From Aestuariibaculum lutulentum (lineage in GTDB: Bacteria; Bacteroidota; Bacteroidia; Flavobacteriales; Flavobacteriaceae), in assembly GCF_032926325.1 (NCBI RefSeq), contig NZ_CP136709.1, forward strand, positions 1,879,501 through 1,943,500: a DNA stretch of 64,000 nucleotides. The letters are read 5' to 3'. This document shows positions 26,369 through 35,520 of this stretch, piece after piece. Below the pieces are notes generated by a model. The model saw only the letters and a program-made list of their open reading frames with translations. It was not told where the DNA came from and did not search any database. Made by a program: the position numbers and the translations under genes. Within the stretch, counting starts at the first letter, position 1. Every line of letters begins with the position of its first letter.

Positions 26369-26376
26369 CAAAAGTA
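26369..26376 (-). promoter_or_regulatory. Candidate metK promoter (TACTTTTG)
   Basis: The minus-strand TACTTTTG fits TAnnTTTG and lies 15 bp before the first base of the riboswitch P1, a consistent distance for transcription to start just ahead of the aptamer. Confidence 0.55.
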
Positions 26377-26400
26377 AAAAAATAATAAGGAATAGAGAAT

Positions 26401-26408
26401 TACTTTTG
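26401..26408 (+). promoter_or_regulatory. Candidate ilv operon promoter (TACTTTTG)
   Basis: TACTTTTG on the plus strand is the exact inverted copy of the metK box, 24 bp away. It would start the transcript near 26415, about 55 nt before the leader peptide. A weaker alternative, AATATTTG, lies at 26450-26457. Confidence 0.45.
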
Positions 26409-26470
26409 ATTTTTTTAAGGATTTAATTGGAGTTTAAATAAATATTTTAAATATTTGTTGTTCAGGAATT

Positions 26471-26548
26471 ATGAGAAACCAGATTTTAATTAGCATTTCT
26501 ATTATTGTCATTGTGATTATTTCACAGGGACTGGGAGGCTATTGTTAA
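26471..26548 (+). CDS. ilv operon leader peptide (25 codons, Ile-rich)
   Basis: ATG at 26471 opens a 25-residue frame beginning MRNQILISISIIVIVIIS and ending QGLGGYC before TAA. Eight residues are Ile (all ATT), with two Val and two Leu, so about half are branched-chain. A terminator follows 22 bp later and the ilvD operon comes next, which matches ribosome-mediated attenuation as in the enterobacterial ilvGMEDA leader. The last codons (CTGGGAGGCT, 26531-26540) also serve as the antiterminator strand. Length and composition make chance unlikely. Confidence 0.85.
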   Translation: MRNQILISISIIVIVIISQGLGGYC

Positions 26549-26570
26549 AACTTTTGTATAAGAAAATATT

Positions 26571-26598
26571 AAGCCTTCCAATTTGGGAGGCTTTTTTT
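26571..26598 (+). terminator. Attenuator terminator of the ilv operon with overlapping antiterminator
   Basis: AAGCCTTCC (26571-26579) pairs with GGGAGGCTT (26585-26593) and is followed by T-run, a standard terminator. The first arm can instead pair with TGGGAGGCT inside the leader peptide gene (26532-26540). A ribosome stalled on the upstream Ile codons would leave that strand free and allow readthrough; a ribosome reaching the stop codon would cover it and allow termination. Confidence 0.85.
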
Positions 26599-26842
26599 AT
26601 GCAATTATTTTAATTTTTGGACATCATAAAAATATCTAATTAAATTATTGATAATCAGATGTTTGAATAGTTTTTTAGGGTAATGGATTTAACCTTGAAA
26701 ATTAAAGGAAATAAGAATTAAAAAACCTAATGGTTTACTTTCGAACTTCAATTCGAAAAGTTAGACTATTTATAAAGTAAATCTTAAAAAGATAAAGTAT
26801 TAAATAAAATAAAGGATAGATTGTAGAATATCTTTAATAAAA
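26599..26842 (+). other. 244-bp leader between the attenuator and ilvD
   Basis: No gene is seen. One stem-loop is clear: CTTTCGAA (26738-26745) with TTCGAAAAG (26752-26760, one bulge), enclosed by CTAA/TTAG (26727-26730/26761-26764). The rest is AT-rich without a convincing promoter. Confidence 0.35.
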
Positions 26843-28528
26843 ATGAAAGAACTTAATAAACACAGTAAACGACTTACGCAAGATGAATCTCAGCCGGCAT
26901 CACAGGCTATGCTATATGCGGTTGGGTTAACCGATGAGGATATGAAAAAAGCTCAGGTGGGTATTGCAAGTACAGGTTACGATGGTAACCCTTGTAATAT
27001 GCACTTAAATAGTCTTAAAGATGAGGTCAAGGTTGAGTGTAATATTGCAGGATTAGTCGGTTTAGGGTTTAATACTATTGGTGTAAGTGATGGTATTTCT
27101 ATGGGAACCTCCGGAATGAATTATTCTTTGGCTTCTCGTGATATCATAGCAGATTCTATTGAAACGGTTATGAATGCTCAAAGTTACGATGCACTTATTT
27201 CTGTGGTAGGGTGTGATAAAAATATGCCGGGAGCTGTAATTGCTATGTTACGTTTAAACCGTCCGTCAATCATGATGTACGGTGGAACAATCGCATCAGG
27301 AAACTATAAAGGAAGAAAATTAAATATTGTTTCGGCATTTGAAGCTTTAGGGCAAAAAGTAGCAGGAGAGATTGATGAGGAAGAATACCGAGAAATAATA
27401 AAAAGTGCGATTCCAGGAGCAGGAGCTTGCGGAGGTATGTATACGGCAAACACGATGGCTTCGGCTATAGAGTGTATGGGGTTCGCTTTGCCTTATAATT
27501 CATCTATACCAGCTGAGAATCCAAACAAATTATCGGAAAGCGAAAGAACCGCAATTGCGATTAAAAATCTATTGGAATTAGATTTAAAACCTTTAGATAT
27601 CATTACTAAAAAATCTATTGAAAATGCAATTGCTATTGTAAATGCGCTTGGTGGTTCTACCAATGCGGTATTACACTTCTTGGCAATTGCTCATGCTGCA
27701 GATATAGAATTTACTTTAGAGGATTTTCAACGTGTTAGTGATAGAACACCTTTAATTGCCGATTTAAAACCAAGTGGTAAATACTTAATGGAAGATGTAC
27801 ACGGTATTGGTGGCACACCAGCTGTTATGAAGTATTTATTAGATAACGGCTATTTACACGGCGATTGTATGACTGTTACCGGTAAAACCTTAGCTGAAAA
27901 CTTAAAAGATGTTGAGCCGCTTCAGTTTGATGATGAGCAAGATGTTATTTACCCAACAGATAAAGCCTTAAAATCTTCAGGAAATTTACAAATCCTTTAC
28001 GGAAACTTAGCTGAAGAAGGTGCTGTGGCTAAAATCTCAGGAAAAGAAGGATTGGTATTTGAAGGTAAAGCGGTGGTTTACGATGGTGAACAAGCTGCAA
28101 ACACTGGTATTTCTAATGGGGAAGTTGCAAAAGGCGATGTTGTTGTTATTCGTTATGTAGGTCCTAAAGGTGGACCTGGTATGCCGGAAATGTTAAAACC
28201 AACCTCTTTAATTATGGGTGCTGGTTTAGGAAAATCGGTGGCTTTGATTACCGATGGGCGTTTCTCTGGTGGTACACACGGATTTGTTGTTGGGCACATT
28301 ACGCCTGAAGCACAAACCGGAGGAGCTATTGGTTTGGTTGAAACCGGAGATCGTATCAGAATTAGTGCGGAAGATAATTCTATTAATGTATTAATTTCTG
28401 AAGAAGAACTGGCTAAGCGTAAAGCGGCTTGGGTTGCTCCGGAATTAAAACACAAAAAAGGAATATTATATAAATATGCGAAATCGGTGGCTTCTGCTTC
28501 AAAAGGCTGTGTAACTGACGCATTTTAA
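26843..28528 (+). CDS. ilvD: Dihydroxy-acid dehydratase
   Basis: The 561-residue product has the Fe-S ligating Cys motifs GNPCNMHL (about 51), [10 protein letters not shown] (about 122) and [12 protein letters not shown] (about 195), and the C-terminal signature [20 protein letters not shown] with [12 protein letters not shown]. It dehydrates 2,3-dihydroxy-isovalerate and -methylvalerate, the third common step of valine and isoleucine synthesis. It is the first structural gene of the ilv operon, behind the leader-peptide attenuator. The 54-bp gap to ilvB holds a small tetraloop hairpin. Confidence 0.97.
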   Translation: MKELNKHSKRLTQDESQPASQAMLYAVGLTDEDMKKAQVGIASTGYDGNPCNMHLNSLKDEVKVECNIAGLVGLGFNTIGVSDGISMGTSGMNYSLASRDIIADSIETVMNAQSYDALISVVGCDKNMPGAVIAMLRLNRPSIMMYGGTIASGNYKGRKLNIVSAFEALGQKVAGEIDEEEYREIIKSAIPGAGACGGMYTANTMASAIECMGFALPYNSSIPAENPNKLSESERTAIAIKNLLELDLKPLDIITKKSIENAIAIVNALGGSTNAVLHFLAIAHAADIEFTLEDFQRVSDRTPLIADLKPSGKYLMEDVHGIGGTPAVMKYLLDNGYLHGDCMTVTGKTLAENLKDVEPLQFDDEQDVIYPTDKALKSSGNLQILYGNLAEEGAVAKISGKEGLVFEGKAVVYDGEQAANTGISNGEVAKGDVVVIRYVGPKGGPGMPEMLKPTSLIMGAGLGKSVALITDGRFSGGTHGFVVGHITPEAQTGGAIGLVETGDRIRISAEDNSINVLISEEELAKRKAAWVAPELKHKKGILYKYAKSVASASKGCVTDAF

Positions 28529-28539
28529 TTAGATTTTTC

Positions 28540-28559
28540 ATTTCCGCGAAAGCGGAAAT
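28540..28559 (+). repeat. Tetraloop hairpin repeat, copy 1 (ilvD-ilvB gap)
   Basis: ATTTCCGC-GAAA-GCGGAAAT is a perfect 8-bp stem with a GAAA loop, followed by CTCAC. It belongs with similar elements at 32361, 44475 and 59631. All lie in intercistronic gaps and have a GAWN loop. Confidence 0.7.
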
Positions 28560-28582
28560 CTCACATATATAAATTGTGAATT

Positions 28583-30316
28583 ATGAATACACAAACTGAA
28601 AACAAAACACAAGAAGTGGCAAGTAAAACAATGCGTATTTCAGGAAGCGAAGCTGTGGTACGAAGCTTAATTGCAGAAGGTGTAGACATCCTTTACGGAT
28701 ATCCGGGAGGAGCTATTATGCCTGTTTATGATGAATTGTTCAAGTTCCAAGACCAGATTCATCACGTCTTAACGAGGCACGAACAAGGAGCGGCTCACGC
28801 AGCTCAAGGTTATGCTCGTATTTCTGGTAAAGTCGGGGTCGCGATGGCAACATCAGGGCCGGGAGCAACCAATTTAATTACGGGTATTGCTGATGCACAA
28901 ATCGATTCTACGCCAATAGTTTGTATTACTGGTCAGGTGTTTTCTCATCTGTTAGGAAGTGATGCGTTTCAGGAAACCGATATTGTTGGTATTTCTACAC
29001 CGGTGACTAAATGGAATTGTCAGGTAACTAAAGCTGCCGATATTCCTAAGGCTTTAGCTAAAGCATTTTATATAGCTAAAAGTGGTCGTCCGGGACCTGT
29101 GCTTGTCGATATTACTAAAGATGCGCAAGTGGGTGAATTAGATTTTGAATACACGCCATGTAAAGGTGTGCGTAGTTATATTCCAGTGCCTAAAACCAAT
29201 CCTGCCGATGTTCAGGCTGCAGCCGATTTAATTAACGCAGCTAAAAAACCTATGATTGTTTGGGGACAAGGCGTTATTTTAGGTAAAGCAGAAGAAGAAC
29301 TAAAAGCGGTTATTGAAAAGGCTGGTATTCCTGCAGCCTGGACCATTTTAGGGGCTTCGGCAATTCCAACCTCTCATCCATTAAATATTGGAATGGTGGG
29401 AATGCACGGAAATTATGCGCCAAATAAATTAACTAACGAGTGTGATGTGTTAATTGCTATAGGGATGCGATTTGATGATCGTGTTACTGGAAAATTAGAT
29501 TCTTACGCAAAGCAGGCAAAAATCATTCACTTTGATATTGACCCGGCAGAGGTTGATAAAAACGTAAAAACCGATGTTGCTGTAATAGGCGATTCTAAAG
29601 ATAGTTTAGCGCAGTTATTACCGCTTTTAGAGGCAAAATCTCATGATGCCTGGTTACAAGAATTCAAAGATTTATATGCTATAGAGTTCGAAAAAGTTAT
29701 AAAAGGTGATCTACATCCGGTTAAGGAAGGTTTAACGATGGGCGAGGTGTTAAGACAAATTAATGAAGAAACTAAAGGTAATGCAGCGGTAGTTTCCGAT
29801 GTTGGTCAGCACCAGATGATTGCTTGCCGTTACGCCGATTTTAAAGTTTCAAAAAGTAATATTACTTCGGGTGGTTTAGGAACTATGGGGTTTGCGTTGC
29901 CAGCAGCTATTGGAGCGAAGATGGCGGCGCCAGACCGCGAAGTGGTTGCGATAATTGGTGACGGTGGTTTCCAAATGAATATTCAGGAGTTAGGAACTAT
30001 TTTCCAGACTAAAGTACCTGTTAAGATTGTGGTACTGAACAATGAATTCCTTGGAATGGTGCGTCAGTGGCAACAGTTATTCTTCGATAAGCGTTATGCG
30101 TCTACCGAAATGACTAATCCTGATTTTGTAACGATTGCAAAAGGCTATCACATTGATGCAAAACGTGTGAAGAAGAGAGAGGAACTGGCAGATGCTGTTA
30201 AAGAAATGATTGCTTCAAAAGACGCTTATTTCCTTGAAGTATGTGTAGAAAAAGAGGATAATGTATTCCCTATGGTTCCAACAGGAGCTTCGGTTTCAGA
30301 TGTGCGTTTAAGCTAA
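28583..30316 (+). CDS. ilvB: Acetolactate synthase large (catalytic) subunit
   Basis: The 577-residue ThDP enzyme has the catalytic Glu in LTRHEQGAAHAAQGYAR, the acetohydroxyacid-synthase FAD/quinone-type central domain, and the ThDP-Mg motif GDGGFQMNIQELGTIF ending in VVLNN. C-terminal FLGMVRQWQQLFF is typical of AHAS. It condenses pyruvate with pyruvate or 2-oxobutyrate in the first common branched-chain step. It is followed at 13 bp by its regulatory subunit. The N-terminal 20 residues are Gln/Thr-rich and probably disordered. Confidence 0.97.
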   Translation: MNTQTENKTQEVASKTMRISGSEAVVRSLIAEGVDILYGYPGGAIMPVYDELFKFQDQIHHVLTRHEQGAAHAAQGYARISGKVGVAMATSGPGATNLITGIADAQIDSTPIVCITGQVFSHLLGSDAFQETDIVGISTPVTKWNCQVTKAADIPKALAKAFYIAKSGRPGPVLVDITKDAQVGELDFEYTPCKGVRSYIPVPKTNPADVQAAADLINAAKKPMIVWGQGVILGKAEEELKAVIEKAGIPAAWTILGASAIPTSHPLNIGMVGMHGNYAPNKLTNECDVLIAIGMRFDDRVTGKLDSYAKQAKIIHFDIDPAEVDKNVKTDVAVIGDSKDSLAQLLPLLEAKSHDAWLQEFKDLYAIEFEKVIKGDLHPVKEGLTMGEVLRQINEETKGNAAVVSDVGQHQMIACRYADFKVSKSNITSGGLGTMGFALPAAIGAKMAAPDREVVAIIGDGGFQMNIQELGTIFQTKVPVKIVVLNNEFLGMVRQWQQLFFDKRYASTEMTNPDFVTIAKGYHIDAKRVKKREELADAVKEMIASKDAYFLEVCVEKEDNVFPMVPTGASVSDVRLS

Positions 30317-30329
30317 ATAATCAGAAAAA

Positions 30330-30869
30330 ATGAACGAAGAAATAAAAACATTTACAATCTCGCTTTACACCGAAAATAACATTGGTTTACTAAACCGTGT
30401 TTCGGCAATTTTTCAGCGTAGACATATAAATATTGAAAGTTTAACAACATCACAATCTGAAATCGATGATGTGTTCCGATTTGTTATTGTTGTCAATATT
30501 ACAGAAGCTCAGGCTGCCAAAATAGTGAAGCAGTTTGAAAAACAAGTGGAGGTTATTCGTGCGTATTATCATACTGATGAACAAACGATTTATACTGAGT
30601 CTTGTATGTTTAAAATCAAGTCGGCATTATTATTCGAAGAGCCGCAAATTCAAAATATTATTAAGGATAGCAATTCAAGAATTGTTACCGTAAACCGAGA
30701 GTTTTTTGTTTTAGAGAAATCTGGAAGAAGACATGAAATAGAGTCATTACGCAGAGATTTAAATGTGTTTGGTATCATGCAGTTTGTGCGTGCCGGACGT
30801 ATTGCAGTAACAAAAGACGAAATGAGAGTAACCGATATGCTTATGGCATTCAATAATCATAATAACTAG
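30330..30869 (+). CDS. ilvN: Acetolactate synthase small (regulatory) subunit
   Basis: The 179-residue product has an N-terminal ACT domain (ISLYTENNIGLLNRVSAIFQ, RRHINIESLTTSQSE) and a C-terminal ALS_ss-type domain. It binds valine and activates and feedback-inhibits the catalytic subunit. Length is within the usual 160-190. It lies 13 bp after ilvB and 9 bp before ilvC. The symbol ilvH is an equivalent choice. Confidence 0.95.
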   Translation: MNEEIKTFTISLYTENNIGLLNRVSAIFQRRHINIESLTTSQSEIDDVFRFVIVVNITEAQAAKIVKQFEKQVEVIRAYYHTDEQTIYTESCMFKIKSALLFEEPQIQNIIKDSNSRIVTVNREFFVLEKSGRRHEIESLRRDLNVFGIMQFVRAGRIAVTKDEMRVTDMLMAFNNHNN

Positions 30870-30878
30870 AAATTAAAA

Positions 30879-32354
30879 ATGGGAAATTATTTTAACACAC
30901 TTTCGTTAAGAGATAAATTAGACCAATTATCGAAGTGTAGATTTATGGACTCTTCAGAATTTGAAGATGGTGTAAATGCATTAAAAGGCAAAAAAATTGT
31001 TATCGTAGGATGTGGTGCGCAAGGACTTAATCAAGGGTTAAACATGAGAGATTCAGGATTAGATATTTCTTATGCTTTACGTGCTGAGGCGATTGTTGAA
31101 AAACGCAAATCGTTTGTAAATGCAACAGATAACGGATTTAATGTAGGAACATACGAAGAGTTAATTCCAACGGCAGATTTAGTATTAAACTTAACTCCAG
31201 ATAAGCAACATACCAGTGTTGTAAACGCGGTAATGCCTTTAATGAAAAAAGGAGCAACATTATCATATTCTCACGGATTTAACATTGTTGAAGAAGGAAC
31301 TCAAATTCGTGAAGATTTAACTGTAATCATGGTAGCGCCTAAGTGTCCAGGTTCAGAGGTTCGCGAAGAGTATAAAAGAGGTTTCGGTGTACCAACATTA
31401 ATCGCCGTTCACCCTGAAAACGATCCGGAAGGTAAAGGATGGGCACAAGCTAAAGCATATGCTGCTGCAACAGGTGGTGACAGAGCAGGTGTGTTAGAGT
31501 CTTCTTTCGTGGCTGAGGTAAAATCTGATTTAATGGGTGAGCAAACCATTTTATGTGGCTTGTTACAAACAGGATCTATTCTTTGTTTCGATAAAATGGT
31601 TGAAAAAGGAATCGATGCTGGTTATGCTTCTAAATTAATCCAGTACGGATGGGAAACTATCACTGAAGGTCTTAAGTATGGTGGTATCACTAACATGATG
31701 GACAGACTTTCAAATCCTGCTAAAATTAAAGCATTCGAACTTTCAGAAGAACTAAAAGACATTATGCGTCCGTTATTCCAAAAGCATATGGATGACATTA
31801 TGGAAGGTCGTTTCTCTGCAGGTATGATGGCTGATTGGGCAAATGGAGATAAAGACTTATTAACATGGAGAGCGGCTACAGCCGAAACAGCTTTCGAAAA
31901 AACGCCTGCTGGTGATGTTGAAATTTCTGAGCAAGAGTTTTACGATAACGGTGTGTTAATGGTTGCTATGGTAAGAGCCGGTGTAGAATTAGCTTTCGAA
32001 GCTATGACCGATTCAGGTATCATCGATGCTTCGGCTTACTACGAGTCGTTACACGAAACACCACTTATTGCAAACACGATTGCAAGACGTAAATTATATG
32101 AAATGAACTCTGTAATCTCTGATACTGCTGAGTACGGTTGTTACTTATTCGACCATGCTTGTAAGCCATTATTAGCAGATTTCATGACAAAAATCGATAC
32201 CGATGTTATTGGTAAAGCGTATGCTAAAGATAATGGTAAAGGTGTTGATAACGCGAAGTTAATAGCGGTTAATAAAGCGTTAAGAAATCATCCTGTTGAA
32301 AAGGTTGGAGCGTTCTTAAGAGCATCTATGACGGCTATGAAGCCAATCGTTTAA
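30879..32354 (+). CDS. ilvC: Ketol-acid reductoisomerase, class II (long form)
   Basis: The 491-residue product has the Rossmann motif [19 protein letters not shown] and a duplicated knotted C-terminal domain, the E. coli/plant-type class II form rather than the 330-residue class I. The cofactor loop [20 protein letters not shown] resembles NADPH-using enzymes. Metal-site acids lie in [19 protein letters not shown]. It isomerises and reduces acetolactate and acetohydroxybutyrate. Another small tetraloop hairpin lies between it and ilvA. Confidence 0.97.
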   Translation: MGNYFNTLSLRDKLDQLSKCRFMDSSEFEDGVNALKGKKIVIVGCGAQGLNQGLNMRDSGLDISYALRAEAIVEKRKSFVNATDNGFNVGTYEELIPTADLVLNLTPDKQHTSVVNAVMPLMKKGATLSYSHGFNIVEEGTQIREDLTVIMVAPKCPGSEVREEYKRGFGVPTLIAVHPENDPEGKGWAQAKAYAAATGGDRAGVLESSFVAEVKSDLMGEQTILCGLLQTGSILCFDKMVEKGIDAGYASKLIQYGWETITEGLKYGGITNMMDRLSNPAKIKAFELSEELKDIMRPLFQKHMDDIMEGRFSAGMMADWANGDKDLLTWRAATAETAFEKTPAGDVEISEQEFYDNGVLMVAMVRAGVELAFEAMTDSGIIDASAYYESLHETPLIANTIARRKLYEMNSVISDTAEYGCYLFDHACKPLLADFMTKIDTDVIGKAYAKDNGKGVDNAKLIAVNKALRNHPVEKVGAFLRASMTAMKPIV

Positions 32355-32360
32355 TATGTG

Positions 32361-32378
32361 TTTCCACGAAGGTGGAAA
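32361..32378 (+). repeat. Tetraloop hairpin repeat, copy 2 (ilvC-ilvA gap)
   Basis: TTTCCAC-GAAG-GTGGAAA is a perfect 7-bp stem with a GAAG loop, followed by TCTA. It resembles copy 1 in stem length, T-rich outer and G/C-rich inner pairs, and placement between two ilv genes. Confidence 0.65.
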
Positions 32379-32395
32379 TCTAAAAAAAAGCATTT

Positions 32396-33661
32396 ATGGA
32401 AAAAGGGAAAACGACTTATTTTCCTAGCATAGATAAAGTTAAAGTAGCTGCCGATACCATTAAAAAAGTATCGGCAGTTACGCCTTTAGGCCCTAGCTTA
32501 AGGTATTCAAAACAATTTGATGCTAACATACTTTTAAAGCGCGAAGATTTACAGCAGGTACGTTCGTATAAAATCCGTGGGGCTTATAATAAAATAAGTT
32601 CGTTAACGGCCGAAGAGTCTGCTAATGGGGTGGTTTGTGCCAGTGCCGGAAATCATGCGCAGGGTGTGGCATTATCTTGTAAATTATTAAAAATTAAGGG
32701 GAGTATTTATATGCCTGCGCCAACACCAAACCAAAAGGTAGAGCAGGTAAAAATGTTTGGTGAAGATTATATTGAAATCAAACTGATTGGCGATACATTT
32801 GATGATGCGAATAATGCTGCCATGAAAGAATGCGAGGAGCAGAAAAAGACATTTATACATCCTTTTAATGATGAGAAAGTAATTGAAGGTCAGGCCACCA
32901 TCGGTCTTGAAATTTTAGAGCAAGCAACCGAGTCTATTGATTATGTTTTTATTGCCATTGGCGGTGGCGGACTGGCTTCTGGGTTATCAACGGTTTTTAA
33001 GACTTTGTCTCCAGATACTAAAATTATAGGAGTTGAGCCGGAAGGTGCACCTTCGATGAAAGTTTCAATTGAGAATGGGGTTAATACCGAATTGGACGAG
33101 ATAGAAAAGTTTATTGATGGCGCTGCAGTAAAGCGTGTGGGGGATTTAACTTTTGAAATCTGTAAAGCTAATTTACATGATGTGATTACGGTACCCGAAG
33201 GTAAAGTCTGTGAAACTATTTTAGAACTTTATAATAAAGATGCTATTGTAGTTGAACCTGCAGGAGCCTTGAGTATTTCGGCATTAGATTTTTATGCAGA
33301 GGAAATTAAAGGTAAAAACGTGGTTTGCGTAGTGAGTGGTAGTAATAACGATATTACCCGAACCGCCGAAATTAAGGAACGTGCATTATTATATGCTAAC
33401 TTAAAGCATTATTTTATTGTGAAATTCCCGCAACGTGCAGGAGCTTTACGAGAATTTGTGGTTGATATTTTAGGACCTAGCGACGATATTACCTTTTTTC
33501 AGTATGCCAAGAAAACTAATCGGGAAAATGGTTCTGCTGTGGTAGGTATTCAATTAAAATCATCCGACGATTTGGAACCTTTAATTACCAAAATGAAACA
33601 ACGTAATTTCTTTGGAGATTATTTGAATAATAAACCTGATTTGTTTCAGTTTCTAGTGTGA
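32396..33661 (+). CDS. ilvA: Threonine dehydratase (biosynthetic)
   Basis: The 421-residue PLP enzyme has Lys in KREDLQQVRSYKIRGAYNKI, the SAGNHAQG phosphate site and the GGGGLASG PLP-phosphate loop. A single C-terminal ACT-like domain (about 338-421, YFIVKFPQRAGALREFVVDI) is typical of the short IlvA form and fits isoleucine feedback. It makes 2-oxobutyrate, the isoleucine-specific entry to the pathway. It closes the operon. No ilvE or leuCD is in the window. Confidence 0.95.
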   Translation: MEKGKTTYFPSIDKVKVAADTIKKVSAVTPLGPSLRYSKQFDANILLKREDLQQVRSYKIRGAYNKISSLTAEESANGVVCASAGNHAQGVALSCKLLKIKGSIYMPAPTPNQKVEQVKMFGEDYIEIKLIGDTFDDANNAAMKECEEQKKTFIHPFNDEKVIEGQATIGLEILEQATESIDYVFIAIGGGGLASGLSTVFKTLSPDTKIIGVEPEGAPSMKVSIENGVNTELDEIEKFIDGAAVKRVGDLTFEICKANLHDVITVPEGKVCETILELYNKDAIVVEPAGALSISALDFYAEEIKGKNVVCVVSGSNNDITRTAEIKERALLYANLKHYFIVKFPQRAGALREFVVDILGPSDDITFFQYAKKTNRENGSAVVGIQLKSSDDLEPLITKMKQRNFFGDYLNNKPDLFQFLV

Positions 33662-33690
33662 AAAAGCTGCATTAAAATGCGGCTTTTTTA
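33661..33690 (+). terminator. Intrinsic terminator of the ilv operon
   Basis: AAAAAGCTGCAT pairs with ATGCGGCTTTTTT (one T-G) around TAAA, starting at the last base of the ilvA stop codon. Confidence 0.85.
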
Positions 33691-33857
33691 TTGCTTTTTA
33701 TTTAACCGAAAACGTTATCGTTCTGTGCATTTTTTCGAGGTTTCATTTTTATGCTGAAAATGCAATATTTCTATCCTTAATATTGATTTTTGAAAATATT
33801 ATTAGCTAAAATATGAGTACCTTTATTCATAGTTTTTAATGTGAAATCGATTAACCT

Positions 33858-35450
33858 ATGAAGACGAAATTTTCAGAAATACCTGAACAATATAGAATTA
33901 CCTCATTAATCCATCAAAATAGTTATTTAGTTTCCGGTGAACTAAAAGAATGGCACGGAGAAACGGCAGAAGTTTTTTCTACTATTTCTTCTACCGAAGA
34001 TTATAAGCCTACCTTGTTAGGAACAGTACCTCAATTAGGTGAAAAGGAAGCTGCAGAATCTCTTAATTCTGCTTTAGAAGCTTTCGATAAAGGTCAGGGG
34101 TTATGGCCAACAATGAAAGTGATTGATAGAATTGCTTGCATGACCAAGTTTGTCGAGCAGATGAAGACCAAGCGCGAAGAAATTGTAAAACTTTTAATGT
34201 GGGAAATAGGTAAAAACCTGCCAGATTCTCAAAAGGAGTTCGACAGAACTGTAGATTATATTTACGATACCATTGAAGCTTATAAACAAATTGATCGCGA
34301 TTCTGCAAAGTTTGAAAAAAGCGAAGGCGTTTATGCACATATTCGTCGTGGACCACTAGGAGTGGTGTTATGTTTAGGGCCTTATAATTATCCGTTAAAC
34401 GAAACATTTTCATTGCTTATTCCTGCGTTAATCATGGGGAATACGGTGATTTTTAAACCTGCAAAACACGGTGTGTTATTAATAACTCCGCTGTTAGAAG
34501 CTTTTCAAAGTAGTTTCCCAAAAGGCGTAGTTAATATTGTGTATGGTCGCGGACGTACTTTGGCAACGCCAATCATGCAATCTGGAAAAATTGATGTTTT
34601 GGCGTTAATTGGTAACAGTAAATCGGCTAACGCTTTACAATCGCAACACCCTAAAGGGAATAGGTTACGTATGGTTTTAGGGTTGGAAGCCAAGAATCCG
34701 GCGATTATTTTACCAGATGCCGATTTAGATTTAGCAGTTGAAGAGTGTATTGCTGGAACATTATCTTTTAACGGACAACGTTGTACGGCATTGAAAGTGG
34801 TGTATGTTCATGAATCGGTAGCTGAAGAGTTTAACAGACGTTTTTCCTATAAAGTGGATCAATTAAAATTTGGAAATCCTTGGGAAGCTGGTGTTAAATT
34901 AACCCCTCTGCCGGAAGTTGAAAAACCAGCTTACATTCAGGAATTAATTGATGACGCTTTAGAGAAAGGAGCGACTATTTTAAATGAAAAGGGCGGGGAA
35001 ACAACAGAAAATTTTATTTATCCTGCTGTACTTTATCCTGTAAATAAGGAGATGCGTGTATATCAGGAAGAACAATTTGGACCAGTAATTCCAGTGATAT
35101 CATTTTCAGATATAGAAGAACCTTTAGATGATATGGCAGAATCGAACTATGGGCAACAAGTGAGTTTGTTTGGTAAAAATGTACATACGTTAGCGCCGCT
35201 TATTGATACTTTGGTAAATTTAGTTTGTCGTGTGAATTTAAACAGTTCTTGCCAACGCGGCCCCGATGTTTATCCGTTTACAGGAAGAAAGGATTCGGCT
35301 TATGGTACCTTAAGTGTACATGATGCGTTACGTTCGTTCTCTATTAGAACTTTTGTAGCTTCAAAAGATAACGATTACAACAGAGCCATTTTAAATGAAC
35401 TTCTGGATAAAAAGGTGTCTAATTTTATAAGTACCGATTATATTTTGTAA
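33858..35450 (+). CDS. gapN: NADP-dependent non-phosphorylating glyceraldehyde-3-phosphate dehydrogenase
   Basis: The 530-residue ALDH-superfamily product has Cys in [10 protein letters not shown], Glu in LGLEAKNP, and the GAPN-like substrate region [20 protein letters not shown] with [21 protein letters not shown]. It oxidises glyceraldehyde-3-phosphate directly to 3-phosphoglycerate with NADP+, yielding NADPH without ATP. It is somewhat longer than the 475-residue streptococcal enzyme, with an N-terminal extension of about 40 residues. It stands alone between terminators. Another NADP-dependent ALDH is possible, but the motif set favours GAPN. Confidence 0.85.
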   Translation: MKTKFSEIPEQYRITSLIHQNSYLVSGELKEWHGETAEVFSTISSTEDYKPTLLGTVPQLGEKEAAESLNSALEAFDKGQGLWPTMKVIDRIACMTKFVEQMKTKREEIVKLLMWEIGKNLPDSQKEFDRTVDYIYDTIEAYKQIDRDSAKFEKSEGVYAHIRRGPLGVVLCLGPYNYPLNETFSLLIPALIMGNTVIFKPAKHGVLLITPLLEAFQSSFPKGVVNIVYGRGRTLATPIMQSGKIDVLALIGNSKSANALQSQHPKGNRLRMVLGLEAKNPAIILPDADLDLAVEECIAGTLSFNGQRCTALKVVYVHESVAEEFNRRFSYKVDQLKFGNPWEAGVKLTPLPEVEKPAYIQELIDDALEKGATILNEKGGETTENFIYPAVLYPVNKEMRVYQEEQFGPVIPVISFSDIEEPLDDMAESNYGQQVSLFGKNVHTLAPLIDTLVNLVCRVNLNSSCQRGPDVYPFTGRKDSAYGTLSVHDALRSFSIRTFVASKDNDYNRAILNELLDKKVSNFISTDYIL

Positions 35451-35469
35451 AAAATGATATAATTAGATG

Positions 35470-35503
35470 AAAAAAATCGAGGGTTTTGCCCTCGATTTTT
35501 TTT
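35470..35503. terminator. Bidirectional terminator between gapN and the fucosidase gene
   Basis: AAAAAATCGAGGG pairs with CCCTCGATTTTTT around a TTTTG-type loop, with A- and T-runs on either side. Confidence 0.9.
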
Positions 35504-35520
35504 GTATGTAGAATATTGTT

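Noticed and set aside
26727..26764. Stem before ilvD considered as a second terminator
   Set aside because: There is no T-run after it; the attenuator upstream is the clear terminator.
30650..30853. Minus-strand frame opposite ilvN
   Set aside because: It lies wholly within ilvN, which is clearly coding on the plus strand.
34063..34413. 116-codon minus-strand frame opposite gapN
   Set aside because: It has no recognisable domain and lies in a fully conserved ALDH gene.
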